Of a DNA stretch of 64,000 nt, positions 63,087 through 64,000 are shown piece after piece. Under the pieces are notes generated by a model. The model saw only the letters and a list, made by a program, of their open reading frames with translations, was not told where the DNA came from and ran no database searches. Location: assembly GCF_040448685.1 (NCBI RefSeq), contig NZ_CP159290.1, positions 620,001 to 684,000 of the forward strand, read 5' to 3'. The position numbers and the translations under genes are program-made. This DNA is from Cellulosimicrobium sp. ES-005. Lineage in GTDB: Bacteria > Actinomycetota > Actinomycetes > Actinomycetales > Cellulomonadaceae. The first letter of the stretch is position 1; each line of letters starts with the position of its first letter.

Positions 63087-63437
63087 CGACACCTCAGCCT
63101 GTTCGATCTGCCTAGTACGACCAGCGGCAGGTTTGAGCCCGCCCGCCTGACCCAAACTCGCGTCCGTGTCGGCACGAGCAAGACCGAGCTCGCCGGCAAA
63201 GTCGGCGTATCGGCGGCCGCGATCGGTCAGTACGAGGCCGGCGTCGATTCTCCGCGACCGGAGGTGCTCGAGGAGCTGGCCCGCACCCTGAAGGTCCGCC
63301 CCGGGTTCTTCAGCATCGGACGCCCGCTGGCTCGCATCGACACCGTCAACGCGCACTTCCGCAGTCTGAGCTCGGCTCGCGTCAGCGACCGGCAGAAGGC
63401 GCTGGCAAGGCCGATCGTCGCCCCACGCTGCGGCTGA
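63083..63437 (+). pseudogene. broken XRE regulator, N-terminal part of an XRE-ImmA/IrrE gene
   Basis: The frame carries 'FEPARLTQTRVRVGTSKTELAGKVGVSAAAIGQYEAGVDSPRPEVLEELARTL' (split) and 'FFSIGRPLARIDTVNAHFRSL', the N-terminal part of XRE regulators fused to an ImmA/IrrE peptidase. The ATG at 63083 reads 'MTTP', then one extra base shifts the frame; the other frame reads 'SLFDLPSTTSGRFEP'. The gene then stops at 63437 after 'SDRQKALA', so the HEXXH peptidase domain is gone. Confidence 0.7.
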
Positions 63438-63647
63438 TCCGCGGCGTTGCTTGACGCCGATCGTGTCACGCGGGCTACCAGGCTCGCTGTCTACGTCTTG
63501 CGTGCGTCGATTCCGGCAGCGCGTTTCGAGCAAACTTCGGGGAGTTCCAGGTCTTTGCGATCCGGCGGTGAGAAGGTCGGCGATTGGCGCTCTAGACCCA
63601 GGGCGGTTCACCCTCACCTTCTCGGCCGAATCCGCAATCTCCTCTAC
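63438..63647. other. junction with lower GC, no gene
   Basis: No supported gene. GC falls noticeably toward the right, marking a boundary inside the element. Confidence 0.4.
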
Positions 63648-64000
63648 CTATTCGGAGGTGTCTCCAGTGTCTTCTTCCTCTTCGACCATGTCTATCCTCG
63701 CAAGAGAAACCTTGTAGCCGCGGTCTCGAATGTCCTGTGCGTTGGCGATGAGTGACGCACGTGCGAAGAACGGTAGTGTCTCTGACAGGGGCCCCGCCTT
63801 CTTGGTGGCAACGGCAAATATAACGGTCCAGTCGGTTGTGCTTCCAAAATCACTTGTGGGGCTGACCTTTGCGAGCTCGTCTAGAACGCGCGCGCGATAC
63901 AGTTCGGTCCGCTGGAGCAAGGCGGCCGAAACGGCGCCTTGCTCGAAGAGATGAACCATCGTTGCCGAACCGTCTAGCCGCTTGACACATACCAGTTCTC
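63648..64000 (-). CDS. TIGR04141/DUF6119-like protein, C-terminal end only
   Basis: Reading in from the right edge, the frame gives 'ELVCVKRLDGSATMVHLFEQGAVSAALLQRTELYR' (split), then 'DWTVIFAVATKK', 'LPFFARASLIANA' and 'RGYKVSLARIDMVEEEED'. The xVKRxxxSxxxxHLFxQGxVSAxLL pattern is the C-terminal signature of TIGR04141 'sporadically distributed' proteins, which occur in defence islands and mobile elements. The function is unknown. About 117 residues are visible; most of the gene lies beyond the window. Confidence 0.65.
   Translation of the reverse strand, partial: ELVCVKRLDGSATMVHLFEQGAVSAALLQRTELYRARVLDELAKVSPTSDFGSTTDWTVIFAVATKKAGPLSETLPFFARASLIANAQDIRDRGYKVSLARIDMVEEEEDTGDTSE

Overview
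This window comes from a very GC-rich actinobacterial chromosome, most likely a member of the Micrococcales near Cellulosimicrobium, Cellulomonas or Isoptericola. That placement is inferred from codon bias, from start codons sitting 6-7 bases after TANNNT boxes, from the mix of actinobacterial families (DUF3027, DUF2530, XPB helicase with its helicase-associated partner, actinobacterial SerC and AspT), and from polysaccharide-degradation genes. No 16S or other decisive marker is present.

Layout. 1-10.2 kb, mostly minus strand: a TPM-domain membrane protein (cut by the left edge), a secreted beta-helix protein with a CelR-type operator, XPB helicase and its partner, an AbiEi/DUF559-like protein, and an NAD-dependent epimerase divergent from its probable TetR repressor. 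11.1-16 kb: cold-shock-domain protein, DUF3027 protein and a sacsin-like HATPase protein, ending convergently on a DUF2530 protein. 16.4-24.8 kb: sugar-phosphate transferase, a UDP-glucose-dehydrogenase-like N-terminal fragment, AzgA-type purine permease, ManA, a MarR-MFS pair and SerC. 25-30 kb: DtxR-type regulator, a c-di-AMP riboswitch controlling an NlpC/P60 hydrolase, a tandem universal stress protein and a DrrA/DrrB-like exporter. 30-43 kb: AspT, RocD, DDAH, PadR, SRPBCC protein, a conserved membrane protein, OsmC, NDH-2, ThyA-FolA, nucleoside hydrolase, tRNA-Arg and two envelope proteins. 43.6-54.3 kb: a large helicase-nuclease-like protein whose catalytic motifs are all eroded, MscL, a CpaB/SAF protein, an FmdB zinc ribbon behind a CIRCE element, penicillin acylase and 5-formyl-THF cyclo-ligase. 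54.5-61.3 kb: a nucleotidyltransferase-phosphohexomutase fusion followed by a GH94 chitobiose phosphorylase, a GNAT enzyme and a membrane protein.

The right end (61.4-64 kb) is different. A tRNA-Ala(CGC) is followed by an excisionase-like gene, an integrase without its catalytic domain, a frameshifted XRE regulator and the C-terminal end of a TIGR04141/DUF6119-like gene in lower-GC DNA. This looks like the decayed edge of an integrated element.

The most interesting points are: (1) the chitobiose-phosphorylase locus with an unusual NTase-mutase fusion that could channel GlcNAc-1-phosphate; (2) a CIRCE (HrcA) element at fmdB; (3) the double pseudo-enzyme helicase-nuclease; (4) families of long, near-perfect hairpins at gene 3' ends that share the same sequence words at distant loci; and (5) several well-resolved operators (CelR-like, TetR, PadR).
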